Source: Opitutales bacterium (GTDB taxonomy: Bacteria > Verrucomicrobiota > Verrucomicrobiia > Opitutales > T3Sed10-336). Taken from it: a stretch of DNA of 8,565 bases. The position numbers and the translations under genes are program-made. How positions within the stretch are numbered: the first letter of the stretch is position 1; every line of letters begins with the position of its first letter. Under the pieces are notes generated by a model, which saw nothing but the letters and a program-made list of their open reading frames with translations, was not told where the DNA came from and did no database searches. Below, in pieces: positions 1 to 6,704 of this stretch. The stretch is from contig SLOW01000316.1 of assembly GCA_007132315.1 (NCBI GenBank), forward strand, positions 1 to 8,565. Reading direction: 5' to 3'.

Positions 1-46
1 CGCCTACCCCTAAACGGCCCGCCCTGCTTTCTTGGTTACCCCAAAA

Positions 47-65
47 CCTCCGCGTTTGGCGGAGG
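47..65 (-). terminator. Hairpin, possible weak intrinsic terminator (minus strand)
   Basis: CCTCCGC (47-53) and GCGGAGG (59-65) form a perfect 7-bp GC-rich stem around a 5-base loop. Read on the minus strand, the stem is followed by TTTTGGGG, a short T tract. That fits a weak rho-independent terminator for transcripts coming from the right, including the toroid gene that ends at 323. It lies only six bases past the stop codon of the minus-strand fragment at 72-188. The T tract is short, so termination is not certain. Confidence 0.4.
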
Positions 66-71
66 AAATGA

Positions 72-188
72 TTATGATCGGGGCAGTACAATCATACGAA
101 ACCACACTTTTGCCGGTTCGCTGTCCGCGGTCAGAAAATCCAGTCCCTGCATGTGGCCGGCGGAGTTCGCCTGAACTATCGGGATCAC
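72..188 (-). pseudogene. Possible 3' remnant of an unidentified gene
   Basis: On the minus strand an open stretch runs from an upstream in-frame stop (201-203) to a TAA at 72-74. The last 38 codons, from a GTG at 186-188, read like protein (for example the segment HMQGLDFLTADSEPAKVWF). The stop is followed almost at once by the terminator-like hairpin at 47-65, as expected for a real gene end. No start with a ribosome site is seen and the frame is closed upstream, so if it is real it is a decayed tail. I do not recognise the family. A chance open frame is quite possible. Confidence 0.2.
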
Positions 189-322
189 TGCGGGAAATAT
201 CTAAGAACCATGCCGGGGTCTACCAGGAGTCACGACGACTCTTGAGAACAACAGTACCAGAAGAGAATCGACTTTGCGCTTGATGCACCGGACGCATTTG
301 CAGCGTTTGGCCGGAGAAGGGT

Positions 323-2227
323 TTAAAAATCTCTAATCATGTTATTGAAATCGAGATATAGATCGAGCCCATTGTGAGTAAACGCGATGGTTTCATCCTT
401 TTGTTCCGCCTGGACATAAGGAGAATCAAATCGTTTGTAAGCATTATCGACAACATTGCCGTCGATCCTGAAATCAGCACCAAAAGTCAACTCATATTCT
501 TTGCCATTGGAATGATATCTTAGCTCAAGCGAACTGGTATCAAATGCTATTTCGTTGTTTGCGATCCGGTCGGTGAAAGCGGCAAACGAGCCATCTTCGG
601 TCTTGGAACTGACTTCGGTTATCCAGAATACTCGTCGCCCGTCTTGAATAATATCATCGTTATCCTCATCACGATACGCAAATGGGTTAGCTCCGATCAG
701 AGCGATATACGTCTCGCCCTTTTTACCAAACACATAATTGTCCGCAACAAAGGCGGTATCAAATTTTTCACTTGGGAAATAGGCTCGAGTATAGTCCAGC
801 AGATTTGCTTCCATCATGCCCTTTTTTAGCGGTATTCTGTAAATGGACAAGTTTACGTTTTCATCCTGTACGGAATGGGGAAGTCGACCGTATCCAACCC
901 AATAGTTTGGCGACTGCCTTCGCACATTCTTTTCAGCCGCCGGGTGAGTGTGAAACACAGAAAAGTGATTTCCAATATTCACACCGAATACGTGAAGTTG
1001 GTAGGCAAAATCACCGGGATGGTGGTTTTGCACCGTATACATGGAACAGTTCAGGGTTTTGTATGTGTAGGTATTTCCTCTTTGAATGGCCACACCATTC
1101 GACTGCGGATTCAAAATTCGGGAGAGAACCGGTTCAAGACGCAACCAACTAATCAATGTAAAATCAAGGTATCTGAAATCACTGAGAAAACTGTTCGTGA
1201 ACATATTATTTTCTCGGATTGTTTTAATGGAATTGCGAATCACTTCCGGATTAGTAAATGCTTGAGTCCCCCATTGCATCATCATACTGCGTGTATCGGT
1301 CCCATAATAACCCTTGCGTCTTAACTCGGCGATATCAAGACCGTTACTTTGCTTAATAATGACCGGCGACCTGTCTTTAGCTATTTCTGTGATAACCGGC
1401 GGAATCTGATATTTCTCTGTAACCATCATACCATAGAGTTTGCCGGGTTCAAGTTTCTTGCCATCACCCCACAAGTAGGCGGTTAAAGCACTTAGCGTGG
1501 CTTCTCCACGTCGGTAATTGGCGAATGCCCTTCCACTGACAGTAGAATACAGGTTTTTCAGGCTTTGAGAGGCCACATCGTAAAAAAGCAGGTCCAATAC
1601 GATCTTGCTTTTTATCACCAGTTCTTCGTCTTCGGCATAGTCGATGAGGTTGATCAAGGCGGAAATGTTCTCTTTATAGTAATTTGAATAAAACTCGGAA
1701 AAACCGAAGTTCCAGCGCATCATCAACCAGTCCAGGGCACGAGATCTGGCTTTTTCCATATGCTCGCGACCGGTCAGGCCGCTGTTTCGGAATATGACTT
1801 CAGGATATTTTTGGCCTATGAGATATTCTGTTGAGGCGAAAAGAATCTGGTGGTTCTCAGTCCAGTAGGCCATGGAGTTTCCACCCGGCTCATCCCACCA
1901 GTAGCGGAAGCCGAATAGAGTGTGTTCAATCCTGTCCAAATAATCATCCGGAATCAAATGGCCATATTCATATAATATCCTGATCAGGTTAACTAATCGG
2001 AAATCGGAGCAGTCATATTGATGATCACAGAATTCCAGTGTACCATCAAGCCGATTCCAGTCTATTCCAGTTTCCCCGTTTACCAAATCAGCATAAACCT
2101 CATCTTGCAGAACAGTGAATTCATCCGGTTGAATCGGGTACGTTTTATATCCCAGAACTCTGACCAGGTCGATGGCGGTTATTATCAGGATCAAAGATAG
2201 TGCAAATAGCAGAATGAATTTTATCAT
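323..2227 (-). CDS. Membrane-anchored alpha/alpha-toroid protein, polysaccharide-lyase-like architecture, function unknown
   Basis: The product has 634 residues. Residues 4-19 are a hydrophobic segment after MIKF, an uncleaved anchor or signal peptide, so the rest probably lies outside the cytoplasmic membrane. Residues 50-370 are helix-rich with regularly spaced aromatic residues, suggesting an (alpha/alpha)n toroid. Residues 380-634 look like beta strands, suggesting a C-terminal beta-sandwich. Conspicuous blocks are WWDEPG (110-115), WTENHQILF (122-130), HHPGDF (402-407), HTHPAAE (426-432) and NYWVGYGRLPHSVQ (441-454). These histidine- and aromatic-rich blocks are candidate active-site segments. 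The two-domain plan resembles heparinase II/III- and chondroitin-AC-type lyases, and I recall uncharacterised actinobacterial proteins with similar blocks, but I can assign no reaction. The start is the first ATG before the hydrophobic segment; no good ribosome site is visible, with GGGAAG too far upstream. The gene is distinctly AT-richer (about 32-53% GC in sampled 60-base lines) than the sulfatases (about 60%), which hints at transfer. It stands alone on its strand. Confidence 0.8.
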   Translation of the reverse strand: MIKFILLFALSLILIITAIDLVRVLGYKTYPIQPDEFTVLQDEVYADLVNGETGIDWNRLDGTLEFCDHQYDCSDFRLVNLIRILYEYGHLIPDDYLDRIEHTLFGFRYWWDEPGGNSMAYWTENHQILFASTEYLIGQKYPEVIFRNSGLTGREHMEKARSRALDWLMMRWNFGFSEFYSNYYKENISALINLIDYAEDEELVIKSKIVLDLLFYDVASQSLKNLYSTVSGRAFANYRRGEATLSALTAYLWGDGKKLEPGKLYGMMVTEKYQIPPVITEIAKDRSPVIIKQSNGLDIAELRRKGYYGTDTRSMMMQWGTQAFTNPEVIRNSIKTIRENNMFTNSFLSDFRYLDFTLISWLRLEPVLSRILNPQSNGVAIQRGNTYTYKTLNCSMYTVQNHHPGDFAYQLHVFGVNIGNHFSVFHTHPAAEKNVRRQSPNYWVGYGRLPHSVQDENVNLSIYRIPLKKGMMEANLLDYTRAYFPSEKFDTAFVADNYVFGKKGETYIALIGANPFAYRDEDNDDIIQDGRRVFWITEVSSKTEDGSFAAFTDRIANNEIAFDTSSLELRYHSNGKEYELTFGADFRIDGNVVDNAYKRFDSPYVQAEQKDETIAFTHNGLDLYLDFNNMIRDF

Positions 2228-2303
2228 GACGCTTGTACTAGCGATCTTCCCAAGCGGAATTTTGAAAGCCGGTCGTTGGAAATCCTTTAAAATTGAGTGG
2301 TTA

Positions 2304-2325
2304 CTGACAGGAAATCACTTGTCAG
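2304..2325. repeat. Inverted repeat CTGACA/TGTCAG at the composition break
   Basis: CTGACA (2304-2309) and TGTCAG (2320-2325) are perfect inverted arms around a 10-base spacer, about 80 bases upstream of the toroid gene's start. The repeat could be an operator for that gene, or a scar at the edge of an inserted segment, because GC content rises just to its right. At six bases per arm, chance cannot be excluded. Confidence 0.3.
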
Positions 2326-2380
2326 GCGGCGCGGGCCCCTGCCGCTTGCGCCGGTTGGAATAAGCGCCTTAATGGAGTAG

Positions 2381-2408
2381 AGAATGCGGAATAGCGGTCG
2401 AATGTCAA
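2381..2408 (-). promoter_or_regulatory. Weak sigma-70-like promoter candidate for the toroid gene
   Basis: On the minus strand a perfect TTGACA (2403-2408) is followed after 16 bases by CATTCT (2381-2386), a poor -10 box. It points at the toroid gene, whose start is about 155 bases further on. Only the -35 hexamer is a good match, and promoter consensus in this phylum is not well defined. Confidence 0.15.
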
Positions 2409-2645
2409 TCCTTCCGGCAGTCCGGATTCAACCGGGGATTGCGGAGTGGGGGCGGAGTGACTGTATAGCGATGGTGAGACCGTAAAGCCGTACGTTGGGA
2501 TTTGCGAGGGGGCGGATTTTCCCACAGCACAGTGTTCGCCATAGAGCACGGATACGGCCTGACAGTGCCAAGAGACGGCAGACCGGGGCGCTAAGGGGTC
2601 TCGGAGATGTTGCGTTGTTGCTTGACGGCGTTCGAACGTGACCCA

Positions 2646-2999
2646 TCATTGGCAGACGCCGTCTCGCCTCCGCAGTTGGTGTAGGATGGTAGAGACGGGG
2701 CGTCCGGGAACGAGATTGCCGACATTATCAACGAAACCCTCTTCGCGTCCGGCGAGTTGGTTTGCGAGGCGCGTGCGCCAGGTAGCCAGGGACGCTTCAG
2801 TCGGTTCATCGGGGGAACGCGCCAGGTTGCGGGTTTCGTGCGGATCATCGGCCAAATTGAACAATTGTTCGGTGCCGTCGCGGCTGAACCAGATGTATTT
2901 TTCTTCTCCGTCGGTGAGCCACTGGGTGGAGTTGCCGTCCAGGACATGCTCGCCGTGGAGAAACTCGCGAACCGCTTGGTCACCGTAGCGTGCGGCGGG
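2646..2999 (-). pseudogene. Sulfatase C-terminal remnant (5' end lost)
   Basis: The minus strand encodes the last 117 residues of a type I sulfatase. It reads PAARYGDQAVREFLHGEH, then TQWLTDGEEKYIWF, then EQLFNLADDPHETRNLA, and ends at a TGA (2646-2648). The REFLHGEH, LTDG.EKYIW and EQLFxLxxDPHExxNLA blocks are the usual C-terminal signature of bacterial arylsulfatases. The catalytic N-terminal domain with the formylglycine cysteine, normally about 350 residues, is absent. The frame meets a stop at 3033-3035 and upstream DNA switches to the LamG gene on the other strand. The remnant cannot be an active enzyme. It shares the DPHETRNLA block with the sulfatase at 6705, but the DNA differs, so it is not a recent copy of that gene. 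The exact break could lie anywhere from about 2991 to 3010. Confidence 0.8.
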
Positions 3000-3353
3000 A
3001 AGCTTTTTACCCGAATCGGAGCCGGGTCGGATTCAGACGGAAACGTTGTGCAGCCGTTTGGCGGCCAGATAGTGGCGGTTCTCGTTTACAACCGGCAACT
3101 GCCGTTCGGGCAAGGCGAGCCATTCGACCAGGTGATGAATTTCCTTTTCGATACCTATATGACCGAACAAGGAGGCGACCCTGACGCGGTTCCCGTGACG
3201 GATGGACTTGTTCTGCACCTGAACGGGAGCAATGCCGTTATGGATAACGGCGCCGTCACCCAGTTCACGGATATGTCCGGGAGGGATAATCACGCGCCGG
3301 TCTTATCGGACGAGGATTCTATACAGATCGACTGGATCGCGGAGGACGGCATG

Positions 3354-3768
3354 TGGAATGTGCCCGAAAACTGGGATCCGGAGCTGGTGCCGCGTTCGTT
3401 CGGCGAAGCCTTGTTTCTCAATGGGGGGACGATGACCGTCGGCGACGACTGGACCTTGGGAACCATCGATATCGAGGGCGAAAGCCACCTGATTGTGGAA
3501 GCTGGGGCAACCCTGCCCACAACCGGTGACGACGGTTCGAACCAGACCTTCAAGATCCGGCGCGACGGAGGAGGAACTCTGACTCTTTTCGGGCACGTTA
3601 TTGCCGCGAATCACGCCCAGTTCGGGCGGGGAGATATCGCCGACGAGGACTTCGCCACCGTGGAGATCGACGGGGGGAGTTTTGTCGCGGAGGATAATGT
3701 GATTCTGACACAGAACCGAGCGGGAGCGGAGTTCACGCTGCGAAACGAAGCCTTCATCCAGGCTGGAG
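3354..3768 (+). repeat. Beta-rich protein repeat, copy 1
   Basis: This is the first of two diverged direct repeats in the surface-protein gene, from WNVPENWDP to EFTLRNEAFIQAG. Shared blocks with copy 2 are NWDP, NGGT.TVG.DW.LGT.DI, DGSNQ..K.R, LT..GHV, FGRG..AD.D.A.V.IDGGS and EFTL. At DNA level only short stretches match, such as GACGGTTCGAACCAGA, so the duplication is old. The pattern resembles autotransporter-associated or pectin-lyase-like beta repeats. Confidence 0.7.
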
Positions 3769-4037
3769 GCCAGTTCGCCGAGTGGGGGCCGACTTCGGAC
3801 TTCCATTTCCGGATGGACAAAGGCACGTCTCTGCGTCAGGGGGACGACGAAGATGGTATTCTGCGGTTCGCGTCATGGGTCAACGACGGCAAGGTGGAGT
3901 TCCTTGGCGAAAATTTGGGCGCATACGTTCGGGTTGAGACAATCGATGGCGAGGAATGGGCCGTTCTGACCGTCGTTCACGAATCGGAAGCGGGGCTTCC
4001 CCAGGTGATTTCCTGGGACAATCCCGGTGAGGGCTCC

Positions 4038-4446
4038 TGGGATGTCGTCGAAAACTGGGATCCGCAAGTTCTTCCCGGGAATCTGGACGAAGCCGAGATC
4101 TTTAACGGGGGCACGGTCACCCGTCGGCAACGACTGGGTGCTCGGCACGGTGGATATTCGCCACGGCAGCAGCTTGATCGCCGAGGCCAGCGGCAGCCTG
4201 ACCCTTACCGCCCAAGACGGTTCGAACCAGAATCTGAAGCTGCGGGAAGGGGACAGTCAACTGACGGTCTACGGACACGTGCAAACGAAAGAGGCCGAAT
4301 TCGGTCGCGGCAATGTCGCCGATGGCGATGTGGCGAATGTGTTGATCGATGGCGGCAGTGTGGTTTCCTCTGGGATGATCATTCTGTCGCGCGGGTCTTC
4401 TTTGTCCGAGTTCACTCTCACGAACGGCGCGATGATGCAGGCTGAA
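4038..4446 (+). repeat. Beta-rich protein repeat, copy 2 (contains the frameshift)
   Basis: This is the second copy, from WDVVENWDP to EFTLTNGAMMQA. It lines up with copy 1 almost throughout, apart from one extra C at 4120-4122 and about two codons fewer later on. Unlike copy 1 it is not followed by the roughly 75-residue FRMDKGTSL to WAVLTVVHE segment but runs straight into the C-terminal module. The alignment with copy 1 is what locates the frameshift. Confidence 0.7.
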
Positions 4447-4863
4447 GACTGGTTTGATCAGTACTTCACGCCCGAGGAGCTCGACGATGAAGGGATCAGT
4501 GGTCTCGGCGCGACGCCGGCCGGAGCTGGGGTGCCCAACGCGGTGAAGTTTCTAATGGGCCTTGATCCGAAGGTTCCCTCCCGCGAAGCTTTGCCGGTTG
4601 AGTCGGTTCAAGACGTCGACGATGCCGATTATCTGACGCTGACGTTCACTGTGATGAATGACGTCGCGGCCGAGTGGGGCGTGCAAGCCACAGGCGCCCT
4701 GGGCGATTGGCCGGATTCCGCGGTCGAGGTGGAAGAGCTTCGGAGCGTGGACGAGAGTGCCGGAACCACCACCTACACCTACCCCGACGTTGTGCCGCTG
4801 GAGGATGCGGACAGTCGGTTCCTGCGCATGTGGGTCGACGTGAACGAATAAAATTCCTTGATT

Positions 4864-4920
4864 CCGTTCCGGATCGACGTACGGGTTTAGCGACGCGTAC
4901 GCTCCGGAACGGTTTTTTTT
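4864..4920 (+). terminator. Strong rho-independent terminator
   Basis: CCGTTCCGGA (4864-4873) pairs perfectly with TCCGGAACGG (4903-4912), and eight T residues follow (4913-4920). The 29-base interior can fold further (GTACG with CGTAC). It starts 13 bases after the stop of the surface-protein gene and separates that gene from the sulfatases. The downstream sulfatase therefore probably has its own promoter. Confidence 0.9.
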
Positions 4921-4925
4921 AATGA

Positions 4926-4976
4926 TCCGGTAAAAGATTCGGGAGCACAGGCAAACGTGGCGGGTTTTTTACCGGA
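4926..4976. repeat. 10-bp inverted repeat in the sulfatase leader
   Basis: TCCGGTAAAA (4926-4935) and TTTTACCGGA (4967-4976) are perfect inverted arms around a 31-base spacer, directly after the terminator and 70 bases before the chosen sulfatase start. The spacer contains the alternative GTG start at 4957. It may be a regulatory hairpin in the mRNA leader or a widely spaced operator. Confidence 0.5.
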
Positions 4977-5046
4977 AAAGGCGACCGAGGGGCGTTTGAT
5001 TTTGCATGAGTCGGCAGAAAACCGAAAAAGTACCATTGTTTTGATC

Positions 5047-6603
5047 ATGAGTGAAGCCAAGCGGAGAACGAAAAATAAATCTTTCGACAATTCCCGGAAC
5101 GACTGCTGCGATGGCGAAATCGCCGATTTCCCCGTTGGCCGCGGGAAGCGTTCGTTCTTAGGCAAGACGGCCTTTATCGGCGCGGCCGCGGTTCTGGCCC
5201 AGGCTTCTGTTGTTGTGGAGGGTACCGAGAATCCGCCGAATATCCTGTTTATCAACGCGGACGATCTCGGCTGGGGAGACGTGGGGTTCATGGGCAGCAC
5301 GTATTACGAGACGCCGAACATCGATCGGCTGGCCGCCCAGGGCATGCGTTTTATGGACGCCTATGCGCCGGCGGCCAATTGCGCTCCCAGTCGGGCCGTG
5401 GTGTATACCGGGCAATACGGACCGCGGCACGGGATTTATACGGTGGGAAGCTCGGAACGGCGGCGGGCGGTTTGGCGTCGATTGATCCCGACTCCGAACA
5501 CCGAGTTCATCACCGAAGACCACGTTACATTCGTTTCCCTCCTCAACGAAGCGGGGTACGCCACTTGGCATTTCGGCAAGTGGCACCTTAGCGAGGATCC
5601 GACCCGGCACGGCTTCGATGTCAATGTGGGCGGTTTCGAAGGCGGGCATCCACCGGCCGGGTACTTCAGTCCTTACGACAATCCGAAACTGGAGGACGGT
5701 CCGGAAGGAGAGCATTTGACGTTTCGCTTAACGGATGAGGCGATTCGCCATCTCGAAGATCACGATCCCGAGCGGCCCTTCTTTCTCTCGATGCAGTTTT
5801 ATATCCCTCATACGCCGATTCAGGCGAAGGAGGAAGTGATTGAACGTTACGACCACCGGATTCCCACCGCCACGCATTTCAATCCGGTTTACGCGGCGAT
5901 GGTGGATCACATGGACGTGAACGTCGGTCGCCTGCTGGATACGCTGGATGAACTGGGAATGCGGGACAATACGTTCGTCATCTTCACCTCCGACAACGGA
6001 GGAATTTATAATATTTCCCGGTTATGGCCGCTTCGGGGAGAAAAAGGATCTTATTATGAGGGCGGCATTCGTGTTCCGATGGTGGTTCGGTGGCCCGGGC
6101 AGGTCGCCTCGGGAGGCGTATCGGAGGAGCCCGTCAGCGGCGTCGATTTTTTCCCTACCTTTATTGAGGTCGCGGGGATCGAGGCGCCGGAGGATCACCT
6201 GTTGGACGGGCTCAGCCTGGTCCCTCTGCTGCGAGACGAAGAGACGTTGCCCGAGCGGCCGTTGTTCTGGCATTTTCCGGTCTACCTGCAGCGGTACGGG
6301 CGGGGAAACGTCGAGACCCGCGATCCGTTGTTCCGGACGCGTCCGGGAATGGTGATGCGTTACGGGCGTTGGAAATTGCACGAGTACTTTGAGGACGGGG
6401 GCCTCGAACTGTACCATCTGGACAAGGATCTTGGCGAACGGCTCAACCTCGCCGAAATTCTGCCGGATAAGACGGAGGAAATGCATGCCATCATGAAGGA
6501 ATGGCGCGAAGAAACGGGAGCGCCGGTTCCGACGGAGCCGAATCCCAGGTTCGACCCGGAGAGCGAAGCCGAAGCGCTCGAACGGTTTTATCGGCGTCAA
6601 TAA
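5047..6603 (+). CDS. Exported type I sulfatase, CAPSR motif
   Basis: This 518-residue arylsulfatase-family enzyme hydrolyses sulfate esters, probably on a polysaccharide. The catalytic set is complete: NADDLGWGD with metal ligands D72 and D73, CAPSR with C112 (the residue oxidised to formylglycine), GKWHL (177-181), PHTPIQ with H255, TSDNGG with D316 and N317, and RGEKGSYYEGG with K333. The C-terminal subdomain holds RWKLHEYF and LELYHLDKDLGERLNLAE. The export signal is unusual: about 33 polar residues, then GKRSFLGKTAFIGAAAVLAQA (residues 33-53), which looks like a Tat signal with KR in place of RR. I chose ATG 5047. An in-frame GTG at 4957 would add 30 residues but lies in the loop of an inverted repeat. 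Neither start has a strong ribosome site. The next sulfatase starts 101 bases downstream. The glycan substrate cannot be read from the sequence. Confidence 0.92.
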   Translation: MSEAKRRTKNKSFDNSRNDCCDGEIADFPVGRGKRSFLGKTAFIGAAAVLAQASVVVEGTENPPNILFINADDLGWGDVGFMGSTYYETPNIDRLAAQGMRFMDAYAPAANCAPSRAVVYTGQYGPRHGIYTVGSSERRRAVWRRLIPTPNTEFITEDHVTFVSLLNEAGYATWHFGKWHLSEDPTRHGFDVNVGGFEGGHPPAGYFSPYDNPKLEDGPEGEHLTFRLTDEAIRHLEDHDPERPFFLSMQFYIPHTPIQAKEEVIERYDHRIPTATHFNPVYAAMVDHMDVNVGRLLDTLDELGMRDNTFVIFTSDNGGIYNISRLWPLRGEKGSYYEGGIRVPMVVRWPGQVASGGVSEEPVSGVDFFPTFIEVAGIEAPEDHLLDGLSLVPLLRDEETLPERPLFWHFPVYLQRYGRGNVETRDPLFRTRPGMVMRYGRWKLHEYFEDGGLELYHLDKDLGERLNLAEILPDKTEEMHAIMKEWREETGAPVPTEPNPRFDPESEAEALERFYRRQ

Positions 6604-6704
6604 AAGTGTCTTAATAATTGCTATAAATGAAGAGTTCGATTCCGGAGTACACCGGATTGAAAACCACCGATTTTCAATCAAATCGAGATTGGGAACGGCC
6701 ACCG
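6604..6704 (+). promoter_or_regulatory. Inter-sulfatase gap with 9-bp hairpin
   Basis: GATTGAAAA (6655-6663) and TTTTCAATC (6671-6679) form a perfect 9-bp inverted repeat with a 7-base loop, ending 25 bases before the next sulfatase's ATG. A smaller stem, TCCGG/CCGGA (6641-6656), overlaps its left arm by two bases, so the two cannot form fully together. A TATAAA at 6622 has no matching -35. No T tract follows either stem, so neither looks like a terminator. An operator or a translation-affecting leader is possible. Confidence 0.35.

Larger units (their letters stand above)
1..322. other. Left-edge stretch without a convincing gene
   Basis: No reading frame on either strand looks like a complete gene. 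The longest plus-strand frame (32-283, GTG start) has a low-complexity, arginine/serine/proline-rich product with no motif I recognise. The only parts that look structured are a 7-bp hairpin at 47-65 and a short minus-strand frame (72-188) ending just before it, both listed separately. A small 5-bp inverted repeat (227-231 with 237-241) is probably chance. The stretch separates the 3' end of the minus-strand toroid gene from whatever lies left of the window. Confidence 0.5.
2228..2645. other. Non-coding stretch with composition break
   Basis: These 418 bases separate two minus-strand genes and hold no recognisable protein. Two short overlapping minus-strand frames (2322-2549 and 2428-2649) give low-complexity products with no motif. 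Composition changes sharply near 2325, AT-rich on the toroid-gene side and GC-rich on the other. A 6-bp inverted repeat sits at the change (2304-2325). A poor sigma-70-like pair reading towards the toroid gene may be present at 2381-2408. No terminator is visible behind the sulfatase remnant. Confidence 0.5.
3000..4851 (+). pseudogene. LamG / beta-repeat surface protein, 5'-truncated and frameshifted
   Basis: The gene has lost its start and signal peptide. Reading begins inside a LamG (concanavalin-A-like) domain: LFTRIGAGSD, then PFGGQIVAVLVYNRQL (about 3003-3160). The start of a second LamG follows, DGLVLHLNGSNAV then TDMSGRDNHA (about 3195-3297). Next come two beta-rich repeats opening with WNVPENWDP (3354) and WDVVENWDP (4038). 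A one-base insertion in CCC at 4120-4122 moves the frame: the first repeat reads GGTMTVGDDW, whereas the second reads GGTVT and continues VGNDW only in the next frame. After the shift the gene stays open to TAA (4849-4851), ending in a module with AGVPNAVKFLMGLDP and a RFLRMWVDVNE tail typical of large secreted proteins in Opitutae-like bacteria. The frame continues upstream to 2757 only because the antisense of the sulfatase remnant happens to be open. It was probably an exported glycan-binding or adhesive protein. The frameshift could be a sequencing error. Confidence 0.75.

Noticed and set aside
32..283. 83-codon plus-strand frame at the left edge
   Set aside because: It has a GTG start with no ribosome site and a low-complexity product, and it overlaps the better minus-strand tail and hairpin.
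2322..2649. Two short minus-strand frames after the sulfatase remnant
   Set aside because: They overlap each other in different frames, the products show no motif or hydrophobic segment, and both look like non-coding GC-rich DNA.
2757..3000. N-terminal 81 residues of the long plus-strand frame as part of the LamG protein
   Set aside because: This stretch is the exact complement of a recognisable sulfatase C-terminus (HGEH, LTDG, DPHETRNLA blocks), so the plus-strand reading is a shadow.
3303..3806. 167-codon minus-strand frame
   Set aside because: It is antisense to the LamG/beta-repeat gene and has no motif of its own.
4027..4120. Separate gene starting at 4027
   Set aside because: Residues before the frameshift point in this frame do not match the repeat. 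Alignment with copy 1 shows that the frame is simply the continuation of the upstream gene after a one-base shift.
4119..4126. Programmed ribosomal frameshifting at CCC
   Set aside because: There is no slippery heptamer and no clear stimulatory structure, and the gene is already 5'-truncated, so decay or sequencing error is simpler.
4957..5046. GTG at 4957 as the sulfatase start
   Set aside because: It would put 30 more residues before an already long polar N-terminus and lies within the loop of an inverted repeat. It is not strictly excluded.
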